Counted from the stretch's first letter, positions 33,347 through 44,533 are shown. The stretch: DNA of 64,000 nt from Selaginella moellendorffii (GCF_000143415.4 NW_003314297.1:1518890-1582889), one strand, 5' to 3'. Program-made: numbers and translations. Notes: generated from the sequence alone by a model not told the origin.

Positions 33347-35740
33347 TCAAGCTAGATAGTTCAAGAGCTTCCGCAGCCTCTCGATCTTGGCACCTGAGTT
33401 CTCTATCCTCAGACGCTCAAGCCTTGGGTTTAGTCTTCGGCGTTTGTTTTCTTTCTCGTCTTCTTCGTCTTCGTCTTCATCCATTTCATCATCCGTTTCA
33501 TTGCTGCTACTCACCTCGTCATCTTCATTACGTGATAAATAGCAAATTTTAGCATTGATCACCTTCTTCAACCCATCTCTAGCAACGTCGTCCCATGACT
33601 TGCGATTATAGTCTTTTTCATCCTCCAAAAGTTTAGAACGACCACTTCTCACACGCTTTACTATACTTTCCACTATTTCCTTATTGCCCAGCCAAATTGC
33701 AACTTCAGCCATATGACTATTATGTACGAGTGCTCGTGACAAAAGTTCCGAGAAGAGCTTCAAGCCGAATAGCCCTTCTGCTCGTTTCATTGTCACCACT
33801 GTATACTCTAACCTCATATCTGTCACTTTCTTCACAGCATCATGGAACTTCTCGTCGAAAGCCAAGATCAGCACATGCGCATCATCATTCTCAATCTCAC
33901 TAAGCCCTCCATAGATTTCTTCGAAGTCAACATCCTTGATGAATCTCTTCTTTGCGAAGACCATTGCAGCATTGTGACACCCTCCATACTCGAGCTCCAA
34001 AACAACCATTCCCAGAAATTGTTTCCTTCCTTTCTGCTGGAGCTCAGCCAGCTTTTCCTTCTTGTTTATCACTGTTTCGCTGCGGGAAGTTGGATAGTAA
34101 ATGGACCTATATCCTCTTTGATTGTCAGAGTCTCCCAGAACTCTTCGATGCGAGGAAAGCTGCGCTCTCCCCACTTTTTGACTACCTGCACCAAGCAGCT
34201 ATTGGGAAAGAACTCAAGTGTGGGTGCGATACCCAGAATCTTCCATGCTTCATCTTCACGTCCAGTCTCGACAAACACGCTCAGCAAATCTATCAAGAAC
34301 AAGTAGTTCTTGCAGACTTTCTCCTCCGCCAAGAGCTTCTGTCACAGAAGCTCTTGCACAGAAGTTCTGTGCAAAAACTATAGCCGCCTCCTGCAAGCCA
34401 CTCTCACACAGATGCTTGGCAAAGCTTACAATCCCATGGCCCTTATCTTCCTTTTGCAATAGTCCCTCAATCACCCCGCTGCCATCCATACTTTTGGTAC
34501 CATGGCAACCATAGCCTGCGCTCCTGTATTCATGAGCGCCCACTTCTTCATGACCGAAAAGGCTAGTTGTGTTTGACGCAAAACTCTAGCAGAATACTTG
34601 TCTCCTTGGAGTCTGACAAAGCATCCACGTATCGCTCTAAATCCCCACTCGTCCGGCCCGGCTCGCGCTTGTGCTGCTCCTCGAGCCAGTTCACTACACC
34701 TCTGACTGACTGTGTGGCACACAGCACCTCGATTCTGCAATCCTTGAGCCACACAACCAGAGCAGCGGTGTGATAGAACGAGTTTGTATCGCCGCCATAG
34801 TTGCCATTGTATGGCTCATTCTCCTTCTCGTCTGGTGACCTGCCAAAAGGATCAACCTCACTGTTCTCGTCCCTCATAACCTGTTTCTCTTGTGAAGTGC
34901 TCCAGTTTTTTATCGTCTATTGTTGTCCAGTTCCCCACACTGTAGTCAGTCTCGAATGTGTTAAACACACGGTTCGAGGTGGTGTGCTTCACAAGCATGC
35001 AGAGAAGGACGTCCAGAAAGCCAATGCAGCTCAGCACAAGCGCTGCCACAACCCTGTCGTGTCCCTTGAGCCCCACAAAGCTCAAGCTGTTGTTCGAGTA
35101 CTTATGGCTCCGCGGAATCGCAAGAATCGGTGATGACACGTCTTTCATTTCCTCGGCCCATTCTTTCAGCTGTCTTTGAACGCCCCTGAGAGCTGACAAG
35201 TCACATCTATAAATTGTGCGTTGCTCCTAACAAGGCTAAACACAAGGCAGAGCCTTGTCCCGCTCGTCACTTCGGTCAGCTTGTGTTCACAATCGCAGAA
35301 GACCGTCTGAAAATACCTCGTCTTCGAATCAGCACCAGAGAAATCAAAAGTGACACTCTTCTTCCCGTGACGCATCTCCAGTTGGCCACCCTCATGCCCG
35401 GACTCTGTTGGTAGCTGCAAGATCACATGCCGTCGCCACCCTGCTCATAGAGCAGGAGCTTATACAGACGCACATCCAAGCCAAGCGCAGCAGCGTCGAT
35501 CCCCAGCTTTTCCATCGCAGGAACAGCCCTTTGAGAATAAGTGGGCAACTCACCTCGGACGCCTCCACTTGCCATGTGCAGCGGACGTCGGTGTCGAGCA
35601 GGGTGTGCTCGCCCCTTGAGCTTGAGAAAGCCATCGCCGGAGAGAGGCAGGGCGAGATCTCCAGCGCCCTCCACTCGCAAGGAGGTGGGCATGGCAAACT
35701 TGCTTGTATCAACCTCCTTTGGCATAGTTTGGGCGGGCAT
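33347..35740 (-). pseudogene. Disrupted 2OG-Fe(II) oxygenase-like gene
   Basis: Minus-strand remains of a P4H-like 2-oxoglutarate oxygenase family gene with a long C-terminal part. Pieces lie in order but in different frames: 35740-35423 (ends LYKLLLYEQGG), 35426-35166 (LQLPTESGHEGGQL, TVFCDCEHKLTEV), 35199-34858 (RQLKEWAEEM), 34877-34563, 34543-34256, 34332-34069 and 34174-33347, the last acidic with basic KENKRRR and a likely nuclear signal. At about 35427 the frame jumps from EQGG straight to the LQLPTE strand. Intact relatives have about 15 residues there with the iron-binding HxD, so that motif is missing. At least five frame changes occur; some might be introns, but most gaps are too short. 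The last 275 codons are open and could still be expressed. Confidence 0.6.
34330..34371. repeat. Two overlapping perfect palindromes
   Basis: 34330-34356 is a palindrome with 13-base arms (CAAGAGCTTCTGT and its complement) around one base. It is followed by CACAGAAGTTCTGTG at 34357-34371, which shares the CAGAAG core. They lie at a frame break in the disrupted oxygenase gene, so a local inverted duplication may have caused the break. Confidence 0.8.
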
Positions 35741-36631
35741 AGAAAAAGTATCACCAAATTATATTATTTATTGATATATAATTATAAACACAAGATTAAT
35801 CTTTATATATAATAACTATTAGATTATGGCATGTAAAACTATAACCAAAAACTACAAAATACAATTGGTGACACTGAGGATAATGGAAGTCAATTGAAGA
35901 CAATTGACAAACAAAGACCTACTAGTCTATACGGCTAGCCAAAAAATTCATCCAAAGGTATAATCCTGCCATATAACTTTGCACTGGTGGTGTTGGCCAA
36001 CTCACCACAGCCTAAATTGCATGATGGGCCATGAGTTGGTTGCTTTACAACTTTGCATTGGTAACATTAATATTGTGAATATGATTGCAGATATTGAAAG
36101 TTATCCATGGATGAGTCTTTTTGGATATTTTTCTTTTACTAACACAATGGTAAAAAGATTGATATTGTTAGTTCGCTTTGATAATTTCTCTTGTTCAAGT
36201 GTTAATAAATTTAACTTAGCATATTTACTTAGCCAAATGAACATAGAGAAGGAATTTTTAGTTTTCTATTTAACCAAACATAATTGACTTTGTTTTGCAC
36301 TAACTTGTATTAAGCATTAGTCTGTCAATAGCAGTATGTAATAACTTACCATGTTTATTAAACACCTTTACTATCATGCCCTATATGTTAGTCTAGTTTA
36401 ATTTTATTGACTATTATGGACAGTACTACTAGTGAGTATATTTATCAAATGTAAAATTTATCTTAAACACAATAGTATGATAAATAAGTGGGGTGAAGTG
36501 TTTAAAAGCCATTTCTAACTCATTCAAGAGATCAAATGATTAATGCTCCCAATTCAAATGTGAGTGTTATTACATATATGGATACCTTACATGATTTATC
36601 AGAATCTCACTTTAGAGGTGGGGAGAGTATT

Positions 36632-36702
36632 GTAACACATGTGATCATGGGATGAAATTTAGATATACTATCACTATGAATCATTGAAACTTTGGGGGAT
36701 AA
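36632..36702 (+). repeat. Dispersed 71-bp repeat, copy 1
   Basis: About 83% identical by eye to 39272-39342 in the same orientation, sharing CATGTGATCATGGGATGA and TTGGGGGATAA. It is preceded by the purine run TTAGAGGTGGGGAGAG (about 36612-36627), which looks like a retroelement polypurine tract; an LTR could begin at TGTAACAC (36631). Confidence 0.65.
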
Positions 36703-36879
36703 TAATACTTAGTAGATGAGGTTTTGCACCTTGACCCAATAACAATATTGGTGAGTATTGCCATAAATAAATAAATATTTGATAGAGATCAAAGAAAGGA
36801 TATTAGAGGATCCTACATCTTAGGGCATTTTAATGGTGCTAAAGAGTGGTCATAAGATATGACCACACTTGGGATAAAT

Positions 36880-37125
36880 GACTTAATCTTTGAGAGATGG
36901 GTTTATAGTTTAAGATTACTATTGAGACAATGAGAATCTTTGAGAGAGATGGGTTTGTATTTTAGGATTCTATTGAGACAATGAAAATCTTTGAAAGCTT
37001 TGAGGATTACTATTTTTTGAGAGAGATGGGTTTATAGTCTAGGATTACTATTGACACAATAAGAATCTTTGAGAGCTTTAAGGATTACTATTGAGATAGT
37101 GAAAATCTTTGAGAGCTTTGAATGT
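36880..37125 (+). repeat. Degenerate tandem repeat
   Basis: Four to five imperfect units built from AATCTTTGAGAG, GATGGGTTT and AGGATTACTATTGA follow one another, with a spacing of roughly 50-70 bp. There is no coding potential. Confidence 0.7.
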
Positions 37126-37181
37126 TTGTAATGGAACTCAAAGGTAATATAGCTTAAATGTTATTGTAAATTCTTGAGTTT

Positions 37182-37237
37182 GGACTTCCCGGGAGGTCAC
37201 TCAGCTAAATATTATTCAAACCCAAGGACATTTAACC
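37182..37237 (-). other. 5S rRNA-like segment 1 (degenerate)
   Basis: The plus strand reads GGACTTCCCGGGAGGTCAC (37182-37200), which is the reverse complement of the 3' half of plant 5S rRNA including the C-box region. Matches continue in register with ACTACTC-like and GCCCAAG-like blocks, then TTAAC. Only about half of the 5S RNA is recognisable, so it is not a functional rRNA gene. Confidence 0.65.
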
Positions 37238-37587
37238 CTAAATATCCTAAAACCCTTAACTGATTGAAAAAGAGGGTGTTATGGGCCCTTTTCCTCTATA
37301 TTTAAACCCTTATAAATTGTATTTCAAAATGTTCATTTTAGTTGCTTATAGCCATCTTTAACATTTTAACAAATACCCTAAGTTAAGATAAAGACTCATA
37401 GAGGTTATGAGTGAGACTTCTCCAAATAGTAAAAAATATAACAAAGTAAAATAAAATTGAAATTTTAGTTATTTATACTTCCTTGACATCCCTAAAGTCC
37501 ATGCTAAGGCTATTACCTTTATATTATGCCCTAAGACTATCATTAACTTAATAGTCTCGAACTCAAACTTTGTAATCTCTTAGATTT

Positions 37588-37640
37588 GGATTTTTTAGGA
37601 GGTCACCCATCATTTGGAGTTCTTTCAAAATATATTTAGT
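37588..37640 (-). other. 5S rRNA-like segment 2 (degenerate)
   Basis: AGGAGGTCACCCATC (37597-37611) matches the same part of 5S rRNA in the same orientation as segment 1, 407 bp away. The flanks are also alike (GAACTCAAA, TTGTAA and TTTGGA before each), so both belong to one repeat family, such as the two LTRs of a Cassandra-like element. Confidence 0.55.
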
Positions 37641-39271
37641 CTTAATTTGATTTTAAATTCTTTATTGTTTCAATCATGATTTCATGATTTTTTTCTATAA
37701 TGATACTTTAAACAGTTTGTTTTTTATACATGGTGTATCAAAGCATGATCTTTCCTGTCTTTAGTAGTTCACTACAGCCCCAATCATAAATCAAATAGGT
37801 TATGAACACCTTCATTAAAATTTCTAATGCCATAGATTTCTTCTAATATATAATGAAGAAGTGTAAATGAGTGCATAGTGCTCTTAGAACACAAATTATT
37901 TTTGTTTCATAAGCTTAATTATGAATGAAAGGTTTCGTGGGATGAGCTTAGTCATAAATAAGAGGAAAAAACTTCTCTCATTCAGGTTATAATCATACCA
38001 GAGGTTATAAAGATCATCTAAGTTACACCTCCAATAGAAGCATACAAATGAGGTTTATGCAGTACCCTATTTTCTTTCTCTTTCATTCATTTTTTAATAA
38101 TACCCTATTATAAGGAAGCTATTATTTACTCTAAACTTTAGAAGCACATATTGCAATGGATGCTAGTAGTGTGAGAAAGTTTCATTTAATAAGTTTCACA
38201 TTTCAATATATCAGTTTAGAACTATTGCTTGCATTGAAACTATTGTTTAAAGAGTTTATTTATCTCATCTTAATTTTCAATCTTTTAAAGCAAAACAAGA
38301 TGATAATTATTATTTGTGTGATTTTTTTTTTATTTAAGCCTTCACAACTATTGGCTAAGGCTCTTACAACACCAAATTAAAATGTTAAAATCACTAGTAG
38401 TTATAAGAGGAAGTTTAGAGTGATATAAAAAAGTTTTTGTTTCTTATTTAAATAACATATCTAACCATTTCATAAGTTACACAAAGCTTATATTAATTCC
38501 TTTAGAATCCTTCATCTATTATCCCATAAAGACTTATTAAACCATTTAAAGTTTAGGAGATGGTTGTTTTGGGTTTTACCCCTTAAATTTGGTCTCAAAT
38601 TTGATCTCAAACTCACTTTAATCTTCAACATTTCATAACACTTACCATATATTGATTTTTTTTTGTCCCTTTCTAAAAACTTATTTATCAATTGTTTCAT
38701 GTTTATTCTTTAAGCACTTTTTTGGGAGTTTCTCTCCCACTTTTAATTTTTCATGTCAAAGTAACATGTTATACTGTTACATTTCTACTTCAACCATAGC
38801 AATGTGATATTTTTAACTCCATTTTGGAAGTTAAAGATTTATGTATTACAACTCTACCACCCATAGATGAAGTTTAATATCTTTATTAGATGATAATATA
38901 ATTTTTGAAGTAATCCTATCATAAATTAAAATTTTATTTTCTATACAAAGCCAACATTGAAGGCTCACTATACCTTTAATAGGGTTTAGGGTATAAGCAA
39001 ACATACATGCTATAACATGTTTTAACAAGCATATAGTTATTAAATAAATTATAAATATATATTATATATACTGTACTCTTGGTCATATACTTATTATAAC
39101 AGTTTATATGTTTTATAAACAATCAAATTCAAAAACTTATATTCTATAGTTAAAGTTTTATATAAATAACTTCATATTCATGGTAATAAAATATATAAAT
39201 ATATATTTTATTTATAAATAGAGACTGAAAAATATTCTAGCCAAGAACATTCAAGTGAATCCACACTTCAT

Positions 39272-39342
39272 GTAGTGCATGTGATCATGGGATGAGATTT
39301 GGATATACTGTCACCATGGATCTTTGGAATCTTGGGGGATAA
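39272..39342 (+). repeat. Dispersed 71-bp repeat, copy 2
   Basis: Partner of 36632-36702, 2.64 kb away in the same orientation. It starts TGTAGTGCATGTGATC and has no purine tract before it. It could be the other LTR of the same element or a solo copy. Confidence 0.6.
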
Positions 39343-40382
39343 ATGGGGATAAAACAGCCATTAAGAGCTCTCTCATCAAACAATTACCCCTTTTTTAATT
39401 GACTTAAGGGGAAAGAGATAAAATGCGCTACACTTTATTTGCTCTGATCCCTTTAAATTTTCTAGATTATTGTGCTTGGAATTTTTACATTTAAACTAAA
39501 TGCAAAACCAAAGGGAAAAAAGCAAAAAAGTTACCCCTTCCAAACATGTGTGAAATCAAGATTTGGAGATTAATCAATTATATTTTTTTTCTAAAGTTTT
39601 TCTCTATTATACTTTGTGATAATGAACTGTTGCTTGGGATCTAATTAAAGATATATAAGCTCCAATCATTTCCAACTCATAAATTTCACTATTGACTTTC
39701 TAGTGATTTGTGTTCTCTCAATTTTTTTCCTTGTGTATATCATGATGCAAGACTTTTTCTCTTCAATAGCAATTTGTAATGGTAATTAATCCAAGCTTTC
39801 CTCCATAAGTTTTTCTCCATTCTAGTGGTAGTGGTCATGAAAGAAGCATTGTAAACAAAGTTAAACAAGAAATTCAATACTAGATATCCATACAAGCTAA
39901 AGCAGGAATAACTAGATGACTTTTTGTTCCACTTCCTTTTATTAGTGGATCATGCAAGCCTTGAAGATCTGCTCCCTCATGTTTGGTGCAATGATTAAAT
40001 GATAAAAACAAAATACTAAAAATGGGCTAAAAAAATATTTAAATATAACTGTATCATAAAATCAGTACCTCCATCTTTAGGGTATTTTTTATTTCAAAGT
40101 AAAGACTTTGCTTTGCTAAATTACCCCTCAATAAATTTTGCCAACACTTACTACAATAGAAATTTCCTGACCCTTTTATGGGTTTTGGAAATTACTTTTT
40201 TAATACCATTATATTGGGAGATGCCAATGAATATTTTACAACCAAGAAATCTGATTTTTTCTAGCCAATTGCAAGCCACTAGATGAACTAGTTTGTCTTT
40301 ATTTGTTTGCTTATATTTGATTGACTTCATTTGAGTTCTTAATTGTCTTCTGTTATTTTGAATTTGATTTATACAGTGACAG

Positions 40383-40545
40383 CCATTGATAAACGCCTCG
40401 GTGACAACCAGGCTTAGGAAGCCCATCCATCATGGCGACCAGGGCATGCCACCGCTCAGCTTGGGCTGTGATAGGTCCAATCGCTCTGCTGTCCGGACAC
40501 TTGCTGATGAACATGGCGCGTTGCATCGTTGCAAAGTTACCAGCA
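40383..40545 (-). pseudogene. Truncated ELIP copy
   Basis: A decayed copy of exon 2 of the ELIP gene at 41416-42179, on the same strand. CPDSRAIGP, AERW and FLSLVVTEAFIN are still readable but lie in two frames because of small indels, and about 24 bp of the intact exon are missing in the middle. Its left end coincides with the edge of the A+T-rich island, so the rest was probably lost or displaced there. Confidence 0.8.
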
Positions 40546-41415
40546 TTCAAAGTGTTGCCGGCAATATATTGAAAGCCCTAAATTGTACAAATATAATTCC
40601 TCTTGTCTGCGCTGTGGCCGTCACCATTGACTGGTTGATTTCTGGCAACATCTGTTGCTCACACTATTCAACAGATGGACGCAGCAATGCAAGCTATCAG
40701 ATGGGCCATGACTATGACGTCTGTCGCCAAGCCCTCAAAACACGAAGGCAGACAGAGCGGACCTCGGCGGATATCGGGTACGCATGAATGAACAGTAAAG
40801 CACGAACCAGAGTGGCGCAGGCTGCACACCGTGAATGATTCAGTCACTGCTCTGGATGATCGCTGCAAAGTATCGATCGAGTCTAGAGAGCAGATAACTA
40901 GCATGATGGCCGAAAAACGCTTCTTCCCAATTCCGATGATCTCCAAGAGCAATGGCTGATCGAGCCGCTGAGTACGCGGCACAAACAGGATGTGCCGTCC
41001 TACGCAGAGACAACAAGGAGAAGATGACCCCTTCTGGGAGCCGGCAACGCAAGCTCCCTTGCGAATCATACACTTCAGATAAGTTTCTGCCCGTGACCTA
41101 CTGCTTTTTCGCTCTGGAACGACGATCGTGGACAACGAATTCAGGCAAAGGCATATGCCTTGGAAAGCAAAGATCAAGATTTCTTTGTAGGATCGGGGCA
41201 CATTTTGGTAGAGGATAAGAAATGAGGAAGGTAGGGATTATAGAGTTCAACCGGTTCTGACAATAACCACGAGGGACCCGAAGTTCTCACAAGCCAGCAT
41301 CCATTTCTAAGGAAGAAAACTTTACGCACTTTCGACTATTTTGAAAGCATGGAAGGGTAAAAAAGATAATCAATTTGGTCTCTTCAAACAAGGTACTACT
41401 ATGTACACAGTAAAT
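40546..41415. other. Spacer between ELIP copies
   Basis: Open frames here (for example 41201-40668 on the minus strand, 177 codons) resemble no known protein and are probably chance. I see nothing else. Confidence 0.35.
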
Positions 41416-42179
41416 TTACATGTGGAGGTTGAAGACCGGGGTGTTGATAAAGGCCTCGGTGACAACCAGGCTTAGGAAGCCCATCATGGCGAGCCGGCCA
41501 TTCCACCGCTCGGCTTTGGCTGTGAAAGGTCCAATCGCTCTGCTGTCCGGACTCTCGCCGTTGAACATGGTCACCAATGACGCGTACATGAAGAGCTGCA
41601 CCATTGCAAAGTAGTAGAACAATCCGTTGTTCCCGGGTGCGTACAGCAGCTGTGCGACTGTCTCCCCCGTCAACTTCTCAGCGACGAATGCCCAGACGAG
41701 ACCTAGCATTGCCTGTTCAAGGTGTTCAAGTTGGATTAAGAAATCCAAATTCTAGGAAGCTGAGCATTATAGATACTTACCAGTCGGCCATTGATCGTCT
41801 CCGGTCCAGGGCCATCAAATGCCATCAAGCTTCCGAAGTCTCTGGCACCAGTTTCGGGCCTGCGCTCTACCTCGGGTCGCGGGTAGCTCCAGTCGGGACT
41901 CTGAGCCTGGGATTGGGGAATCGAGAGTGGGATGTTTTCTGGGCGCTCCGACTTGGTCCCTTCCTGATGCTTCTCCACACTTTCTCGGGTGATCTTCTTC
42001 TTGGTCTTTTCCAGCAAGTCGCCAGCATTCTGCTGCTGCTGTGATGCTCGGACTACAATGCAGCGTGAGAGCCGGCTCGAGGCATTGTGACTTCCTCGGA
42101 GCCTGGAATCAGAAGAAGGGGTGAGCGAAGACAGTGCCGTAGGCAGAGGGATGCCTCTCGCTGCAACAGTGCTAGCCAT
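41416..42179 (-). CDS. Early light-induced protein (ELIP)
   Basis: A two-exon gene (42179-41781, 41712-41416) for a 231-residue thylakoid protein of the chlorophyll a/b-binding superfamily that protects against light stress by binding pigments. The N-terminus is a Ser/Arg-rich transit peptide followed by a charged, Pro-rich stretch. RRPETGARDFGSLMAFDG leads to helix I (ETINGRLAMLGLVWAFVAEKL), shown by the chlorophyll-binding motif ETINGRLAMLG. Helix II is FYYFAMVQLFMYASLV, and helix III is ERWNGRLAMMGFLSLVVTE, a second copy of the LHC motif. The order matches ELIPs. Induction by high light or drying is inferred from the family. A truncated copy lies 0.9 kb away. Confidence 0.93.
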
Positions 42180-42586
42180 TATGAATTCTACAGAAATCAG
42201 ATAATTGCTCAAGAATGAATTGGGATGAGCCTGGAAGAATCTAGAGCTTATTGGGGAGCGCTTGCTGTTCTAGCTTGCTATGTTTGAAGCTGTGCTGAAC
42301 AATGGTGGTGAATTTATAAGGACTTCAGGCTTAACTGGCAGCTGGTGGGACGTCCAGGTGGCATGATCGTGTCAAAAAGCGAATCTGTAGTGGTGTCTCA
42401 AATTTTGCGGTGAAAAATGGGTGGTATGTAATCTTCCCATTTCTGGAATCTTCACGTACGCCCCGTGGGTACCACGACCGTGGCGATTTCGACGACTGAC
42501 GGATTGATCGCTAGAAGTATCGCTCCTTTAAGATTGTGCTTACTCCTACATCTAAAGAACAATTTTCTAGCACCATTTATCATTAA
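42180..42586. promoter_or_regulatory. ELIP upstream region and PPR 1 3' flank
   Basis: The ELIP promoter lies here, with an ACGT core in TTCACGTACGCC at about 42450. An alternative in-frame start 33 nt upstream of the ELIP ATG exists (42212). No other gene is seen. Confidence 0.4.
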
Positions 42587-44533
42587 CTACGTCAACCGAG
42601 CACCAGCCGCGTAAGCATTAGCCAGTTTCACGTAAGTGGTGGCTTGGTCAGGCTCAAGCTCCATTAGTTGCTCCGCTGCGAGCTCGCCAACTTGAACATC
42701 GTCATAAGCCATAGAAGCACCCAGCAAAGCTCCCCATGCAGCACAGTCCGGCATGAAAGGTACACTGAGAAGAAGATCCCGAGCTCTATTCAACTGCCCT
42801 GCGCGGCCAAAGGCGTCAACAAGACAAGTGTAGTGGTCAGGAACAGGATGAATTCCATGGTCGGAGACCATGGAGAGGAAGTATTCTCGGCCAGTTTCGA
42901 CCCATCCCATATGGCTGCAGGCATTCAAGACGGTGACGAAGCTCACCTCCTTACACTCCAGGCCATGAAGAATCATCGAGCTGAACAGCTGCAGTGCTTC
43001 CCGAGCTCGTCCTCCGGTGGCATAAGCCGAGAGCATGGTGGTCCAGGAAATCAGCCTCGGGGCGGGCATGGTGTCAAACATCAACTTGGCTCCATCCAAG
43101 CGGCCGTTGTCGGTGTAGCAACTTATCATACAGCTCCACAGGGCAGCGTTCCGCGGCTCCGGTGAAGCGTCGAAGAGTTTCCGAGCCTCGTCAACGTTTC
43201 CTGCTCTAGAGAAAGCCGTGATTATGATGAGCCAGGAGATCCAATCGCGCTTGGACATTGTTTCGAAGATCTCTCGAGCTCGCGCCAAGCTACCTCGCTC
43301 CGCGTGTGCCTGGACGAGAGAGTTATACGATGCCAGGTCCCAGGAGGGCATGAGCGAAAACACTTCTTCCGGACGATGGCTTCCATCTCCCGGGAGAAAA
43401 GCTAGCATCGAGTTCCAGGTGATGATGTTCCTCTCGGGCATCCAGTGGAAGAGTTCTTTGGCGAGATCTAGGTGCCCGTTTTGGCCGTAAGCCGCTACCA
43501 GTGCCGTGAGAGACACCACATTCCACTGGGACATTCTGTGGAGCATTTCTTGGGCTTCGCCGACGTAACCCCTCTGGCCGTACGCGGTGATCATCGCGTT
43601 CCAGGAGACAATGCTCCAGCATGGCGTACGGTCAAAGAGTTTCTTGGCCTCGTCAAAATCTCCAAACTGGGCAACCGCCTGGACGATCGCGTTCCAGGCT
43701 ACGACGTTGTGCTGTGGAAGGCGGTTAAATATCCCCCTCGCCACGTGGAGATTTCCGGCCGCGGTGCTGGCCGCCAGCATCACCGTCCACGTCACTACGT
43801 TCCGGCCGGATATTCCATCAAACAGTGCCTTTGCCTCCGCGAGATGCCCGTTCTGGGCATATGCCTCGATCATCGTCGTCCACGTCACCACGTCTCTGTG
43901 GTGGGAGTTGTCCTTGGCTATGGCCCTGGATTTCTCGACGATCTTCGCCATGCTCTCGAAGACGATCTTCGCTTGCTCGAATTCTCCGTGCTGGACGCAC
44001 GCCTGGATCATCGCATTGTAGGTCGCGGTGCTGCGCTCGCTCATCGAATCGAAGATTCTTCGAGCCGCCCGGAGATCGCCGCGCTCGCCATAGCCGGCGA
44101 GAAGCGCGTTCCAGGAGACGATGCTAGGCTCTTGGATCAGGTCGAAAATCCTCTGCGCCTCGTCAGGATCTCCCTCGTGGAAATATCCAGCGACGAGCGT
44201 GGTGCAAGACACGGCGTTCCACTGCGGCATCGCCGCCAATGCGCGCCTGGCGGCCTCGATCCGCCCGTTGTGGACGAGCGCCGCGACGAGAATGCTCCAG
44301 GAGAATGTGTTCTTCCCCCACGACGCATCGAAGACTGCCAAGGCGTCCTCGACGCTGCCGCATTTCCCATACATCTGGACGAGGAGATTGGCGAGGTAGA
44401 TGTCGCAGTGGTGTCCTCTCTCGACGATCCTCTCATGGATGATCCGGCCCTGGCAGAGGTCGCGCGCATCGCCAAAGTGCCTGAGGAGTCGGCTCCATTC
44501 CGATTTGAGGCCATCGAGCTCTGGAAATTTCAT
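42587..44533 (-). CDS. PLS-type pentatricopeptide repeat protein 1
   Basis: An intron-free gene for a 648-residue PPR protein. About 17 repeats of 31-36 residues run almost end to end, with the hallmark pairs VVSWNAMI, WTTMIEAYAQNG and LFDxMPxR, alternating long and short motifs as in the PLS class. The end matches the start of an E domain (PFMPDCAAWGALLGA, ELEPDQATTYVKLANAYA), then stops after ARLT, so the E2 and DYW parts are absent. There is no clear transit peptide: the frame begins MKFPELDGLKSEWSRLLRHF. PLS proteins bind organellar RNA, mostly for C-to-U editing; without a DYW domain a partner deaminase would be needed. The target RNA is unknown. RPT2 starts 77 bp away on the other strand. 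Confidence 0.9.
   Translation of the reverse strand: MKFPELDGLKSEWSRLLRHFGDARDLCQGRIIHERIVERGHHCDIYLANLLVQMYGKCGSVEDALAVFDASWGKNTFSWSILVAALVHNGRIEAARRALAAMPQWNAVSCTTLVAGYFHEGDPDEAQRIFDLIQEPSIVSWNALLAGYGERGDLRAARRIFDSMSERSTATYNAMIQACVQHGEFEQAKIVFESMAKIVEKSRAIAKDNSHHRDVVTWTTMIEAYAQNGHLAEAKALFDGISGRNVVTWTVMLAASTAAGNLHVARGIFNRLPQHNVVAWNAIVQAVAQFGDFDEAKKLFDRTPCWSIVSWNAMITAYGQRGYVGEAQEMLHRMSQWNVVSLTALVAAYGQNGHLDLAKELFHWMPERNIITWNSMLAFLPGDGSHRPEEVFSLMPSWDLASYNSLVQAHAERGSLARAREIFETMSKRDWISWLIIITAFSRAGNVDEARKLFDASPEPRNAALWSCMISCYTDNGRLDGAKLMFDTMPAPRLISWTTMLSAYATGGRAREALQLFSSMILHGLECKEVSFVTVLNACSHMGWVETGREYFLSMVSDHGIHPVPDHYTCLVDAFGRAGQLNRARDLLLSVPFMPDCAAWGALLGASMAYDDVQVGELAAEQLMELEPDQATTYVKLANAYAAGARLT

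Larger units (their letters stand above)
35741..40382. other. A+T-rich island without genes
   Basis: By eye this 4.6 kb stretch is about 70% A+T, against about 50% in the flanks, and the change is abrupt at both edges. It has no open frame over about 100 codons and none resembling a known protein. It contains tandem repeats (36880-37125), a pair of dispersed 71-bp repeats and two 5S-rRNA-like segments, so it looks like nested, decayed non-coding mobile elements. Organelle DNA is less likely because no plastid or mitochondrial gene piece is recognisable. Confidence 0.6.

Noticed and set aside
35979-36287. 102-codon frame in the A+T-rich island
   Set aside because: It is isolated, has unusual composition and resembles no transposon or cellular protein.
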